From contig JAJEEM010000053.1 in the NCBI GenBank assembly GCA_022820995.1, positions 17,680 through 81,679 on the forward strand: a stretch of DNA of 64,000 nucleotides, in the 5' to 3' direction. Source of the DNA: Gemmatimonadota bacterium. GTDB lineage: Bacteria; Gemmatimonadota; Gemmatimonadetes; Palauibacterales; Palauibacteraceae. This document shows positions 35,267 through 44,019 of the stretch, piece after piece; the stretch's first letter is position 1, and every line of letters begins with the position of its first letter. Below the pieces are notes generated by a model, which was not told the DNA's origin, did no database searches, and saw only the letters and a program-made list of their open reading frames with translations. Position numbers and translations under genes: made by a program.

Positions 35267-35944
35267 CTAGGCGGCGACCCGCTCGTGCAGCGCGTCGATG
35301 AGACGCTGGGCGCTCTCTTCCATGTCGATGACGAGGCGGTCGATCTTCGTCACGAAGTAGTTGTGGAAGATGTTGATCGGAATCGCGATCGTGAGGCCGG
35401 TGGCGGTGGTGATGAGCGCGACCTTGATCCCGCCGGCGACCAGGGTGGCTTCCACTTCGCCCGCGATCTCGATGGCCTGGAAGGCCATGATCATCCCGAT
35501 CACGGTCCCGAGGAAGCCGAGGAGCGGAGCGACGTTCGACAGCGTCGCCAGCCACACGAGCCCCTTCTCGAGCCCGGCGACTTCGATGGCGCCGGCGTTC
35601 TCGACCGCCTGCGTCGCGCGGTCGGTCCCCTCGTTGTACCGCGAGAGCCCCGCGCTGAGGACGTTCCCCGCCGGAGCGCCGGACTCGGTGCAGATTTCGA
35701 GCGCCTCATCGAGGTGGCCGGCGGCGATCTGTTCGTCGGCTTCCTGAAGAACTTTCTTGTTCTTGCCGCCCTTCAACTGGAGGTCGACGAGCTTCCAGAG
35801 GATGATGAGGATCCCGATGGCCAGAGCGACCCCGAGCGGCCACATCATCCACCCCCCGGCTTCCCAGATCTCCACGAGGTTGAGCGACTGTCCCTCCCCC
35901 AACCTCAGCTGTGACTCCTGCAACCAGAGTGTGGACGCGATCAA
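35267..35944 (-). CDS. MotA/TolQ/ExbB proton channel family protein
   Basis: 225 residues from TTG 35944, which has GGGAGG six bases upstream; GTG 35986 would add 14 residues. There are three membrane helices: the first in MMWPLGVALAIGILIILW, then after a cytoplasmic loop rich in charged residues, VAPLLGFLGTVIGMIMAF and GIKVALITTATGLTIAIPINIF, carrying the small-residue and Thr positions that form the proton path. It probably pairs with an ExbD/TolR protein to energise outer-membrane transport or envelope constriction; no partner gene is adjacent. Ends at an intrinsic terminator. Confidence 0.93.
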   Translation of the reverse strand: MIASTLWLQESQLRLGEGQSLNLVEIWEAGGWMMWPLGVALAIGILIILWKLVDLQLKGGKNKKVLQEADEQIAAGHLDEALEICTESGAPAGNVLSAGLSRYNEGTDRATQAVENAGAIEVAGLEKGLVWLATLSNVAPLLGFLGTVIGMIMAFQAIEIAGEVEATLVAGGIKVALITTATGLTIAIPINIFHNYFVTKIDRLVIDMEESAQRLIDALHERVAA

Positions 35945-36025
35945 GGTGGGCCTCCCGGTAAGGTTGATCGATTGACTGGCTCGCACCGTCCGGCGCGGAT
36001 GCGCCCGGGTACGAGCGGAACCAAG

Positions 36026-36943
36026 CTAGAAGCGGTCTGCGGGACCGTCAAGCGGCGGGAGAGGCGGTTCCCGGCGCCGGAGCCAGGCGCCGGAGCGATG
36101 GACGCGCTCGTAGCCGGCGGCAAGGCGGGTCAGAGCCGCGGAGGTCGCGATCCCCGCGCGAGCATTCGTCGAGGCAGCGGCGGGTGCGCCGAACGCGGCG
36201 GCCACGCTGGCCGAGAGACGCTCGACGATGATGCGAAGATCGGGCACCGGATCGAGCAACTCGTTCAGGCCGATCGCCGGGCCCCGCCCGGAGATTCCCT
36301 CCGCGGCGCCGTCCTCCGGCCCGACATCGCGTCCGTCCAGGTCGCCGAGACGCTGTCTGTCCTCGAGGAGAATGGACCCGTGCTGCAGCACTCCGCCGCG
36401 ACGGCGGCACTGGGCGCTGCCCACGAGCTTGCGGCCGCCCGCCGTGAGTTCGCCCGGGGCGGGATCGCGAAAGCAGCTCGCGTCGGAGACCGGCGAGGCC
36501 GCCTCGAAACTCGCCTCCGCGTCGACGCGCCGAGCCGGATCGAGCGGGACGCCCACGGCGCGCAACCCTTCGGCCAGCGCGCGGTGAACGGTTTGCAGGA
36601 CGGCCCGGGGCCCGCCCCACGCCCGCGCGGGACAGGCGAAGGCGTACGTGATCTCGGGACCATGAAAGACGGAGCGGCCGCCCGTCGGCCGCCGGACGGC
36701 GTCGATGCCGGGACGGAGGTCGTCGGGGGAACGCCCGAGCAGCCGGTCCGGCGCCGCCTGATGCCGCCCGAGCGACAGGCACCAGGGCTCCCAGCCGTAG
36801 AACCGGAGCAGCGTCGCACCGCCGGAGGCGAGTTCGAGCATCGCCTCGTCCAGGGCCATGTTGCGGGCGCCGTCCGCCACGGCGTAGGGGAGCACGAGGC
36901 ACGGAGACCCCCCGGACCGGGCACGCGCGCGCCGCGCGGTCAC
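36026..36943 (-). CDS. octanoyltransferase / lipoate-protein ligase family (LipM-like)
   Basis: 305 residues. The BPL/LplA fold motifs are RRPTGGRSVFH and GRKLVGSAQCRRRGGVLQHGSIL (Lys for acyl-adenylate or acyl-enzyme chemistry). A Cys in SCFRDPAPGELTAGG sits where LipM/LipL octanoyltransferases have their catalytic cysteine, so octanoyl transfer to a lipoyl domain is the likely role. Possible acceptors in the window are GcvH (40580-40981) and the E2 gene (63077-64000). GTG 36943 overlaps the upstream hydrolase stop (GTGA), placing it in the gcvH-gcvP-MBL run. Confidence 0.88.
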   Translation of the reverse strand: MTARRARARSGGSPCLVLPYAVADGARNMALDEAMLELASGGATLLRFYGWEPWCLSLGRHQAAPDRLLGRSPDDLRPGIDAVRRPTGGRSVFHGPEITYAFACPARAWGGPRAVLQTVHRALAEGLRAVGVPLDPARRVDAEASFEAASPVSDASCFRDPAPGELTAGGRKLVGSAQCRRRGGVLQHGSILLEDRQRLGDLDGRDVGPEDGAAEGISGRGPAIGLNELLDPVPDLRIIVERLSASVAAAFGAPAAASTNARAGIATSAALTRLAAGYERVHRSGAWLRRREPPLPPLDGPADRF

Positions 36944-37632
36944 AACTCCAGAGCCTCTCCGGGCTCGAGGATCACGACATCGGCGGTGTCGCCCACGGCG
37001 TCCACGAAGCGGGCCGGATCCACGTCGATCAACTCCCAGGTGCCGTAGTGGTTCGGAACGGCGATTCGGGGTTCGATCATCTCTATCGCGCGCGCGGCGT
37101 CCTCCGGGCCCATCGTGAAGTTGTCTCCGATCGGCACCAGCGCCACGTCCACTTGCCCGGCCAGAAGCTCCATGTCGCGCGTGAGCGCCGTATCTCCGGC
37201 GTGGTAGACGCGCGTGCCGTCCACGGTGAGGAGGATGCCGGCGGGCGTCGTCGTGTAGGCCTCCGCGCCCGGCGCGTCGATCTTCCCGCCGTGGATCGCC
37301 ACGGTGAGCTTGACGCGCCCGAACGGGAACTCGTGGGCGCCGCCGATGTGCATGGCGTGGGCGTTCCCGTGCCCCTGTACCTCCCCTGCGTAGGATACGA
37401 TCTCGTAGGTGGCGATGAGCTTCGCGTTCGTCGCCTCGAGGATGTCCCAGGCGTCCGCGATGTGGTCGCCGTGCCCGTGCGTGAGGAGGAGATAGTCGAG
37501 GCGGTCGGTGAAGTGCTCCGGTCCGACGTCCGCCACGGGATTCCCGGTGAGAAACGGGTCGATGAGGATCCGCGTTCCGTCCGCGGTCTCGATCTCGTAG
37601 CAGCTCTGGCCGTGAAAGACGAGTCGTGCCAT
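36940..37632 (-). CDS. UPF0173 metal-dependent hydrolase (MBL fold)
   Basis: 230 residues, the family's usual size. The metal-binding motif THGHGDHIAD is near residue 51, and later ligands are His in MHIGGAHEF and Asp in YHAGDTAL. A C-terminal PNHYGTW completes the site. UPF0173 proteins are widespread but of unknown substrate. It lies 18 bp after gcvP and is coupled to the LipM-like gene by GTGA, suggesting one transcript from the gcvH promoter. Confidence 0.93.
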   Translation of the reverse strand: MARLVFHGQSCYEIETADGTRILIDPFLTGNPVADVGPEHFTDRLDYLLLTHGHGDHIADAWDILEATNAKLIATYEIVSYAGEVQGHGNAHAMHIGGAHEFPFGRVKLTVAIHGGKIDAPGAEAYTTTPAGILLTVDGTRVYHAGDTALTRDMELLAGQVDVALVPIGDNFTMGPEDAARAIEMIEPRIAVPNHYGTWELIDVDPARFVDAVGDTADVVILEPGEALEL

Positions 37633-37650
37633 CCGCTTCCCTCCCCGGGT

Positions 37651-40563
37651 CTATGCGCCTGGCCGGCCTGTGTCGGCGGTCGCGGTTTCGTAGCTCTCGA
37701 TCGGCGGACACGCGCACACGAGGTTGCGGTCCCCGTACGCGTTGTTCACGCGTCGCACGGGCGGCCAGAACTTCCACTCCCGGGTCGAAGGCGCCGGCCA
37801 GGCCGCCTCCCGCCGCGTGTACGCGTGGTCCCATCTGTCCGACGTCACCATTTCCGCGGTGTGAGGCGCGTTCTTCAGCGGGTTGTCCTTCGCATCCAGC
37901 GTCCCGTCCGCGATCCTCCGAATCTCATCGCGAATCGAGATCAGGGCGTCGACGAGCCGGTCCAGTTCGCGCCTCGACTCGCTCTCCGTGGGCTCGATCA
38001 TGATCGTGCCCGCGACCGGGAAGGACATCGTGGGCGCGTGGAATCCGTAGTCCATGAGCCGCTTCGCGACGTCCTCGTCCGTCACGCCGGTTCCCCGCCG
38101 GAGCGGCCGCAGATCGAGGATGAACTCGTGCGCGACCCGCCCGTGCTCCCCGCGGTAGAGGACGTCGAAGTGCTCGCTCAGACGACTCGCCATGTAGTTC
38201 GCGGCGAGAACGGCCGCCTCGGTCGCCGCTTTCACGCCGTCCCGGCCGAGCATGGCGATGTAGGCCCACGAGATGAGCAGAATCGAGGCGCTCCCCCACG
38301 GCGCGGCGGAGACCGGCGGGATCGCGGCCTCGCCGCCGACATCGACGAGCGGGTGTCCCGGCAGGTACGGCGCGAGTTCCTCCGTCACGCAGATCGGCCC
38401 CATCCCCGGGCCCCCGCCGCCGTGCGGAATGGCGAACGTCTTGTGCAGGTTGATGTGGATGACGTCGGCGCCGTAGTCGCCGGGCCGGCAGAGGCCGACC
38501 TGGGCGTTGAGATTGGCGCCGTCGAGGTACACGAGTCCGCCGTGCTCGTGGACGATGTCCGTGACCTCCCGGATGGCCGACTCGAACACGCCGTGGGTGG
38601 ACGGATACGTGATCATCGTCGCCGCGAGCCGGTCGGAGTGTTCCTCCGCCTTGGCGCGCAGGTCGTCCACATCGATGTTCCCGTTCTCGTCGCAGCGGAC
38701 GACGACGACCCTCATCCCGGCCATCACCGCGCTCGCGGGGTTCGTCCCGTGCGCCGACGACGGGATGAGGCACACGTCCCGGGTCCCCTCGCCCCGGTCC
38801 TCGTGTCGGGCCGCGATGACGAGCAGGCCGGTGTACTCGCCCTGCGCCCCCGAGTTCGGCTGCAGCGAGCAGGCGGGCAGCCCGCTCATCTCGCACAGCC
38901 ACCGTTCGAGGTCGTCGAACAGGCGCCGATACCCCTCGGCCTGGTCCACGGGGGCGAACGGGTGCAGGGACCCGAACTCCGGCCAGGTGACGGGGATCAT
39001 CTCGGATGTCGCGTTGAGCTTCATCGTGCAGGATCCGAGCGGGATCATGCTCGTGTTCAGCGACAGGTCGCGGGTTTCGAGCCGGTGGATGTACCGCAGC
39101 ATCTCGGTCTCGGAATGGTACCGGTTGAAGACCGGGTGCTCGAGGTAGCCCGAGGCGCGCGCGAGTTCCGCGGGATAGACGGGCTCCGCAATGTCCGCGG
39201 CGACGTCTGCGGCGTCGAGTTCCCGCCCTCCCTCGCCCCCGAACACCGCGAACAGGTCTTCCAGATCCTCGCCCCGCACCGTCTCGTCGAGGGCGATCCC
39301 GACGGTCCCATCCTCGAAGTCCCGCAGGTTGATGCCGCGTTCGCGGGCCCTGGCGAGGATGTCGGCGGAGGTGAAGCCCGAGGGGATGACCTGCAGGGTG
39401 TCGAAGAACTGCTCGTGAACGATCGTGTGCCCCAGCCGCTCGAGTCCCCGGGCGAGGGTCCACGTCAACTTTCGGACGCGGGTCGCGATGGCGCGGATAC
39501 CCTCCGGTCCGTGATACACGGCGTACATCCCGGCCATGATCGCGAGCAGCACCTGTGCGGTGCAGATGTTCGAGGTCGCCTTCTCCCGCCGGATGTGCTG
39601 CTCGCGCGTCTGCAGGGCCATCCGGAGCGCCGGGTTCCCGTCCGCGTCGACGGAGACGCCGATGATCCGGCCCGGCAGCTTGCGCTTGAACGCGTCCGAG
39701 GCGGCCAGGTAGGCGGCGTGCGGCCCGCCGTAGCCCATGGGTACGCCGAACCGCTGAGAGTTGCCGACGGCGATGTCCGCGCCGAACTCGCCCGGCGGCA
39801 CGAGCAGTGCGAGGGCGAGGAGATCGGCTGCGACCACGACCCCGGCCCCGTGCTCGTGAAGAGCGTCGCAGAGACCCCGATAGTCGACGACCGCCCCTTC
39901 CGTGGTGGGGTACTGCAGCAGCGCGCCGAAGGCGTCGTCCGGATCGTGGGCGGCGATGTCGCCGTGCTGGAAGAGCCGGACCTGGATGCCGAGCGGCCGC
40001 GCCCGGCCGCGGACGACGGCGACGGTCTGGGGGTGGCAGGCCTCGGACACGAGGAAGACGTTCCGGTCGTCGCTCCCCCTGCTCCCCCAGAGCATGAGCA
40101 TCGCTTCCGCCGCGGCGGTCCCCTCGTCCAGGAGCGAGGCGTTCGCGATCGGAAGCCCCGTGAGGTCGATGACCATCGTCTGGAAGTTGAGCAGAGCTTC
40201 GAGGCGTCCCTGCGAGATCTCGGCCTGATAGGGTGTATACTGTGTATACCAGCCGGGGTTCTCCAGGATGTTCCGGAGGATGACGCCGGGTGTCAGCGTC
40301 CCGTGATACCCCAGGCCGAGATAGGAACGGAAGGCGCGGTTGGCACGCGCGAGTTCCGCCGCGCGATCGAGGAGCCGTCTCTCGGTGATCGCTTCGGGCA
40401 GGTCGAGGTCGCGACCCAGGCGGATGGGTTCGGGAACGGTCTCCTCGACGAGTTCGCCCAGGCTCTTCGCGCCGACCACCTCCAGCATCGGCTCCACGTC
40501 CGAGGGCGCCAGTCCTATGTGGCGCCCGGCGAACTCGCCGAACGGCTCCATCTCAAACCGCAT
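37651..40563 (-). CDS. gcvP: glycine dehydrogenase (decarboxylating), glycine cleavage P protein
   Basis: 970 residues, a fused P1-P2 single chain rather than the split gcvPA/gcvPB. N-terminal [14 protein letters not shown] and [18 protein letters not shown] are conserved in P proteins; the PLP lysine is in [18 protein letters not shown] in the C-terminal half. The enzyme decarboxylates glycine and loads the aminomethyl group on the lipoyl arm of GcvH. It is downstream of gcvH by 16 bp on the same transcript. No gcvT is in the window. Confidence 0.97.
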   Translation of the reverse strand: MRFEMEPFGEFAGRHIGLAPSDVEPMLEVVGAKSLGELVEETVPEPIRLGRDLDLPEAITERRLLDRAAELARANRAFRSYLGLGYHGTLTPGVILRNILENPGWYTQYTPYQAEISQGRLEALLNFQTMVIDLTGLPIANASLLDEGTAAAEAMLMLWGSRGSDDRNVFLVSEACHPQTVAVVRGRARPLGIQVRLFQHGDIAAHDPDDAFGALLQYPTTEGAVVDYRGLCDALHEHGAGVVVAADLLALALLVPPGEFGADIAVGNSQRFGVPMGYGGPHAAYLAASDAFKRKLPGRIIGVSVDADGNPALRMALQTREQHIRREKATSNICTAQVLLAIMAGMYAVYHGPEGIRAIATRVRKLTWTLARGLERLGHTIVHEQFFDTLQVIPSGFTSADILARARERGINLRDFEDGTVGIALDETVRGEDLEDLFAVFGGEGGRELDAADVAADIAEPVYPAELARASGYLEHPVFNRYHSETEMLRYIHRLETRDLSLNTSMIPLGSCTMKLNATSEMIPVTWPEFGSLHPFAPVDQAEGYRRLFDDLERWLCEMSGLPACSLQPNSGAQGEYTGLLVIAARHEDRGEGTRDVCLIPSSAHGTNPASAVMAGMRVVVVRCDENGNIDVDDLRAKAEEHSDRLAATMITYPSTHGVFESAIREVTDIVHEHGGLVYLDGANLNAQVGLCRPGDYGADVIHINLHKTFAIPHGGGGPGMGPICVTEELAPYLPGHPLVDVGGEAAIPPVSAAPWGSASILLISWAYIAMLGRDGVKAATEAAVLAANYMASRLSEHFDVLYRGEHGRVAHEFILDLRPLRRGTGVTDEDVAKRLMDYGFHAPTMSFPVAGTIMIEPTESESRRELDRLVDALISIRDEIRRIADGTLDAKDNPLKNAPHTAEMVTSDRWDHAYTRREAAWPAPSTREWKFWPPVRRVNNAYGDRNLVCACPPIESYETATADTGRPGA

Positions 40564-40579
40564 GTTCAGGGGCGGGCCG

Positions 40580-40981
40580 TCAGATCTCGTCCGCGTCGGC
40601 GACGAGAGCGGCGTACTGTTCGGCGGTGAGGAGATCGTCGAAGTCCTCGGGCGATTCCAGCTCGAGCCGGATCATCCATCCTTCTCCGTAGGGGTCGCTG
40701 TTGACGAGACCGGGGTCGGTCTCCAGCGCATCGTTCACCGCCACGATCGCTCCCGCGGCGGGGCAGAAGAGCTCGGAGACGGTTTTCACGGCCTCCACGG
40801 TTCCGAAGGCTTCCATCTGTCCGAACTCTTCGCCGGGCGCGGGGAGTTCGACGTAGACCACGTCGCCCAATTCGCCCTGGGCGTAATCCGTGATCCCGAT
40901 CAAGACCTCGCCGTCGACGTCGGTTTCCCGCACGTATTCGTGCTCGGGCGTGTATCTGAGGTCTTCCGGAATGTCCGACAT
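40580..40981 (-). CDS. gcvH: glycine cleavage system H protein
   Basis: 133 residues starting at ATG 40981. The lipoylated lysine is Lys66 in [11 protein letters not shown], within the biotinyl/lipoyl-like fold, followed by the conserved C-terminal [10 protein letters not shown]. GcvH shuttles the aminomethyl group between P and T proteins. It heads an operon with gcvP, a UPF0173 hydrolase and a LipM-like octanoyltransferase; the last could supply its octanoyl precursor. A near-consensus promoter lies about 45 bases upstream of the start, too close for a glycine riboswitch. Confidence 0.96.
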   Translation of the reverse strand: MSDIPEDLRYTPEHEYVRETDVDGEVLIGITDYAQGELGDVVYVELPAPGEEFGQMEAFGTVEAVKTVSELFCPAAGAIVAVNDALETDPGLVNSDPYGEGWMIRLELESPEDFDDLLTAEQYAALVADADEI

Positions 40982-41032
40982 GCGTACCTTGCCTTGCTTC
41001 GGATCTAGCGTCTCTGGGCTGGCGGCGTGGAG

Positions 41033-41062
41033 ACTATACCCGAGCCGCGAGCCGGGCGTCAA
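41033..41062 (-). promoter_or_regulatory. promoter of gcvH-gcvP operon
   Basis: Minus-strand TTGACG (41062-41057), an 18-base spacer and TATAGT (41038-41033). Transcription would begin near 41026, leaving a 45-base leader before gcvH. Confidence 0.8.
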
Positions 41063-41074
41063 GCAACGCCGCGA

Positions 41075-41758
41075 CTAGTCGCCCGAGGCGAGTCTGCGCC
41101 GCGCTTTGCGGTCCTTTTTGATCCGCTTCCTTGCGTCCCTCGCGCTCTCGCCCGGGTGCCGCTCGACGACATCGACGCCTCCCATGCAGACGAAACCGCT
41201 GATCCGGATGACGGGAGCGTCCGGGGCGGGCGGCGTGCCCCGCTCCGGCGTGGACACGCCTCCCATCAGCGCGATGCCCCCCCACTCGACGCGAACACCC
41301 GGAGGCACGACGATGTCCACGCCTCCCATGAGCGCCAGGACCCGGATCGAAACCGTCTCCGTCGCGAACGTCGCCTGCCGAAAATCGAGATCGGTCCCCC
41401 CCATCACGGTGACGGCGTTGAGCTGGCGGGGCGGGACCCAGCTGCCCTTGCGCTCCGTCGCGCCCCAGATGGATACGACGAGGTCGCTCTCCTGGACGGG
41501 ACGCGCCGGATCCACCGGCACGGAGGCCATCGGCGCGGGTGCGGGCGCGGGCGCGGCGGGACTGGTTTCGCTCCGGAGTGCCGGGAGGTCCTGCTCGAGC
41601 GCAACGAGTTCGGCCCGGGTGCGCGCGGCGTACGCGATGTCCAGCCGGCGTTCCAGTTCCGTCGTGTTCATGGCGTCGCGCGCGAAATGGGCGCAGAGAC
41701 GGTCCACCGCCGCCTGCCGTTCCTCCGGCGACAACGTCCTTTTTGGGCTGTCCGTCAT
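41075..41758 (-). CDS. DUF1707 and LiaF-like domain protein
   Basis: 227 residues. The N-terminal 55 residues (LSPEERQAAVDRLCAHFARDAM, then ELERRLDIAYAARTRAEL) match DUF1707 (SHOCT-like), a short helical hairpin. After an Ala/Pro linker, three repeats of the kind VTVMGGTDLDFRQA, LALMGGVDIVVPPGVRV and FVCMGGVDVV form the beta-helix of the LiaF/DUF2154 'cell wall-active antibiotics response' domain. No membrane helix is obvious, unlike many relatives. LiaF-like proteins sense envelope stress with two-component systems; none is adjacent here. The C-terminus is Lys/Arg-rich. Confidence 0.85.
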   Translation of the reverse strand: MTDSPKRTLSPEERQAAVDRLCAHFARDAMNTTELERRLDIAYAARTRAELVALEQDLPALRSETSPAAPAPAPAPMASVPVDPARPVQESDLVVSIWGATERKGSWVPPRQLNAVTVMGGTDLDFRQATFATETVSIRVLALMGGVDIVVPPGVRVEWGGIALMGGVSTPERGTPPAPDAPVIRISGFVCMGGVDVVERHPGESARDARKRIKKDRKARRRLASGD

Positions 41759-41824
41759 GTCCTCCTCGCCATCTGGCCGGCCTGATTCTCACGCAAGGTG
41801 GCGGGGCGAGCAAGGCAAAAAAAC

Positions 41825-41853
41825 TTGCAGCGCGGGCGCGCGGAAGGCATCAT
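41825..41853 (+). promoter_or_regulatory. candidate promoter of the dapF leader RNA
   Basis: TTGCAG (41825-41830), a 17-base spacer and CATCAT (41848-41853). The -10 matches consensus at four of six positions. A start near 41860 would produce a leader of about 275 bases before dapF. The call depends on position as much as on the boxes. Confidence 0.4.
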
Positions 41854-41911
41854 GGCGCACAACAGGTGCTTTCGTGCCCTATCCGTAAACCCTTTGGAAG
41901 GAGGTGATCTA

Positions 41912-41977
41912 GTGTCTGCAGGATGTAGAACCGGGTCTGACTCGGCACGGGCAAGCGATCGCCTCGAGGCAGCGTAA
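41912..41977 (+). CDS. possible 21-residue leader peptide
   Basis: GTG 41912 to TAA 41977. A perfect twelve-base complement to the usual 16S rRNA tail (AAGGAGGTGATC, 41898-41909) ends two bases before it, with GGAGG spaced seven bases from the start. The peptide (MSAGCRTG, then SDSARASD, RLEAA) has no stretch of one amino acid, so classic attenuation by lysine codons is not evident. It overlaps one arm of a long RNA stem, so translation would compete with folding. It may be a real small protein or only a translated regulatory element. Confidence 0.4.
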   Translation: MSAGCRTGSDSARASDRLEAA

Positions 41978-42072
41978 CCGGTCTTGAACCGGTGGCGCCC
42001 GAGACATGCGCCGACCTGAAAGCTGCGGTGCCTTGCCGGCGTCGCGTCGAGTCAGGTTTCGGTTGAGACAAG

Positions 42073-42113
42073 AGCCGGCCGTGGGCTTCATGCTCGCGGC
42101 CGGCTTCCTTTTC
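42073..42113 (+). terminator. terminator or attenuator hairpin before dapF
   Basis: Plus-strand nine-base-pair stem (arms AGCCGGCCG at 42073-42081 and CGGCCGGCT at 42097-42105) with a 15-base loop, followed by TCCTTTTC. As no promoter fits in the 21 bases between it and dapF, read-through would be needed for dapF expression from the upstream promoter. Confidence 0.7.
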
Positions 42114-42134
42114 GCCCTGCCCTTCCTCTGAAAT

Positions 42135-42938
42135 ATGTCGTTATTCAGCAAATACACCGGAGCCGGCAACGACTTCGTGATCGTGCGCGGCGAAGAACTA
42201 GGGCTCCGGGATGCGGGGGCCCTGGCCGCCGCGCTGTGCCCCCGCGCGACGGGCGTCGGCGTGGACGGGCTGATCACCGTCCGAAGCCTCAGCGAAGAAG
42301 TCGTCCGCCTCCGGTTCTTCAACTGCGACGGCTCCGAGTTTTCCACCTGCGGGAACGGTTCGCGCTGCGCGGCGCGCTACGCGGTGGAGCGGGGGCTCGT
42401 GCCGCCCGATCACATCCTCGTGACGGACGACGGTGAGATCCTGGCGCGGGTGCGGGAAGACGGCGTGGCCCTGGAATACGCGCTCGACGCCCGCGTGGAA
42501 CGCGAGTTGCGCGCGCGCGTCGGAACCGGGAATCCGCGGGAACGTGACGCCTGGCTCGTGCGGATGGGGACCGCGCACCTCGTGGTCCCCGTCCCGTCGG
42601 TGGATGTGGAGAACTTCGACGACCTCTGCCGGCCCCTTCGGTGGCGGGAGGATGTCGGCCCCGGAGGGGCGAACGTGCACCTCGTCGCCCGCGACGGAGG
42701 AACGGTGGTCATCCGCACCTTCGAACGGGGCGTGGAGGGCGAGACGCTCGCCTGCGGCAGCGGCTGCATGGCGGCGGCGTTCGCGCTCCGGGCCGCGGGC
42801 GAGGCGGGCGACCGGGTCGAGTTCCTGGTCCGGTCCGGGGCCCCGCTGACGGTGGAATTCATCGAGGCGGGGCGGATCCGCCTCACGGGACCGGCGGTGT
42901 TCATTTTCGATGGCGTCTTCCCCGAAGCCACGCGCTGA
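42135..42938 (+). CDS. dapF: diaminopimelate epimerase
   Basis: 267 residues. N-terminal KYTGAGNDFV and the two catalytic cysteines, in STCGNGSRCAAR and LACGSGCMAAA, are the DapF signature. It converts LL- to meso-diaminopimelate for lysine and peptidoglycan synthesis. The first gene after the structured leader at 41898-42113, it overlaps mutY by 29 bp. The start ATG has no strong Shine-Dalgarno; the CTTCCTCTGAAAT just before it is pyrimidine-rich. Confidence 0.96.
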   Translation: MSLFSKYTGAGNDFVIVRGEELGLRDAGALAAALCPRATGVGVDGLITVRSLSEEVVRLRFFNCDGSEFSTCGNGSRCAARYAVERGLVPPDHILVTDDGEILARVREDGVALEYALDARVERELRARVGTGNPRERDAWLVRMGTAHLVVPVPSVDVENFDDLCRPLRWREDVGPGGANVHLVARDGGTVVIRTFERGVEGETLACGSGCMAAAFALRAAGEAGDRVEFLVRSGAPLTVEFIEAGRIRLTGPAVFIFDGVFPEATR

Positions 42939-44019
42939 CCCGGAGGCGTCCGCGGTGGCGGCGCCGCTGCTGGAATGGTTCGACGCGCGGCGGCGGGACG
43001 ACATCGCGTGGCGTGGAGAGCGGGACCCCTACGCGATCCTCGTGGCCGAGGTCATGGCGCAGCAGACGCGGGTGGAGACCGCCGCGCCGTACCATCGGCG
43101 GTTCATGGATCGTTTCCCCGACGTATGGACCCTCGCGGAAGCGGAGGAGGACGAGGTCCTCGGACTCTGGGAGGGACTGGGGTACTACGCGCGGGCCCGC
43201 AACCTGCGGCGTGCGGCACGGCGCGTGGTCTTGGAGTACGCCGGCCGGATCCCGCGGGCGGTGTCGGAGTTGCGGACGCTCCCCGGCGTGGGCCCGTACA
43301 CGGCGGGCGCCGTCGCAAGCGTGGCGTTCGGGCTGCCGGAACCCGCAGTGGATGGGAACGCGCGCCGCGTGCTGTCGCGCCTGGGCGATCTCGAGGCGGC
43401 CTCCGCCTCCGAACTCGACCGGGCCGCGCGAGCCCTCATCGCCGCGGCCCCGGAGCGGCCCGGCGATGTGAACCAGGCGCTCATGGACCGGGGGAGCGCG
43501 GTCTGCACGCCGCGCCGGCCGACGTGCGGAGCGTGCCCGCTGTCGAATCGATGCCTGGCGCTGCGACGGGGTACGATCGGGGAGCGGCCCCCGAGGAAGA
43601 GGCGCGCGCCATCCCCCGAACGGGTCGAGGCGGCGGCCGTCGTCCGTCGCGGCGGACGGGTGCTCGTCCTGCGGCGGCCTTCGGATGGACTCCTCGGCGG
43701 TCTGTGGGATTTCCCCACTGTCGGACTGTCCTCCCCGACCCCGCCCGCGCCGGCGCTCACGGGAGTTCTCCGGGAACGGTTCGGGCTCGACTGCCGCGTG
43801 GGCGGGGAGATTCGCGTGCTGCGGCATGCGTTCAGCCATTTCCGCCTGCGGCTCATCGTGCACCGGGCCCGCTGGCGATCGGGTGAGGTCACGGACCCGC
43901 GGCCGCACCGCTGGGTCCGCCGCGGGGAATTCGGCGACCTCGCCTTTCCCGCCTACCTCCGGCGGCTGATCAACGAGGATGTCTCCCCGGGAGCCGCCTC
44001 CCCGAGAAAGGCGAGGTAG
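42910..44019 (+). CDS. mutY: A/G-specific adenine glycosylase
   Basis: 369 residues. N-terminal HhH glycosylase domain: VMAQQTRVETA, then the helix-hairpin-helix LPGVGPYTAGAVAS and the catalytic Asp in AVDGNARRV. The [4Fe-4S] ligands are in CTPRRPTCGACPLSNRC. The C-terminal NUDIX-like domain (from about residue 235) reads VLVLRRPSDGLLGGLWDFP, which recognises 8-oxoG opposite A. It excises adenine misincorporated across from 8-oxoguanine. It starts inside dapF and ends 67 bp inside the convergent MBL gene. Confidence 0.95.
   Translation: MASSPKPRADPEASAVAAPLLEWFDARRRDDIAWRGERDPYAILVAEVMAQQTRVETAAPYHRRFMDRFPDVWTLAEAEEDEVLGLWEGLGYYARARNLRRAARRVVLEYAGRIPRAVSELRTLPGVGPYTAGAVASVAFGLPEPAVDGNARRVLSRLGDLEAASASELDRAARALIAAAPERPGDVNQALMDRGSAVCTPRRPTCGACPLSNRCLALRRGTIGERPPRKRRAPSPERVEAAAVVRRGGRVLVLRRPSDGLLGGLWDFPTVGLSSPTPPAPALTGVLRERFGLDCRVGGEIRVLRHAFSHFRLRLIVHRARWRSGEVTDPRPHRWVRRGEFGDLAFPAYLRRLINEDVSPGAASPRKAR

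Larger units (their letters stand above)
41898..42113 (+). ncRNA. candidate structured RNA leader / attenuator upstream of dapF
   Basis: This 376-base gap between 41759 and 42134 holds no conserved gene but clear structure. An outer stem pairs 41929-41945 with 42047-42064 (about 16 pairs including G-U and one bulge; its core CTGACTCG/CGAGTCAG is perfect). Inside are hairpins ACCGGT-cttga-ACCGGT (41977-41993) and GGCGC/GCGCC (41994-42012 region). It is followed by a terminator-like hairpin 21 bases before dapF. Together with a perfect Shine-Dalgarno at its 5' end, this fits a cis-acting regulatory leader. I could not match it to a known riboswitch class by eye. Confidence 0.5.

Noticed and set aside
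37048..40629. Open frame of 1193 codons on the plus strand
   Set aside because: It is antisense to gcvP and gcvH, Arg/Val/Asp-rich and without domain features; high GC keeps such frames open.
40982..41074. Glycine riboswitch upstream of gcvH
   Set aside because: The promoter lies only about 45 bases from the start; a tandem or single glycine aptamer does not fit.
41898..41923. Fragment of 16S rRNA 3' end in antisense (AAGGAGGTGATC followed by similar bases)
   Set aside because: Identity stops after 12 bases plus a short CTGCAGG stretch; it is better explained as a perfect Shine-Dalgarno.
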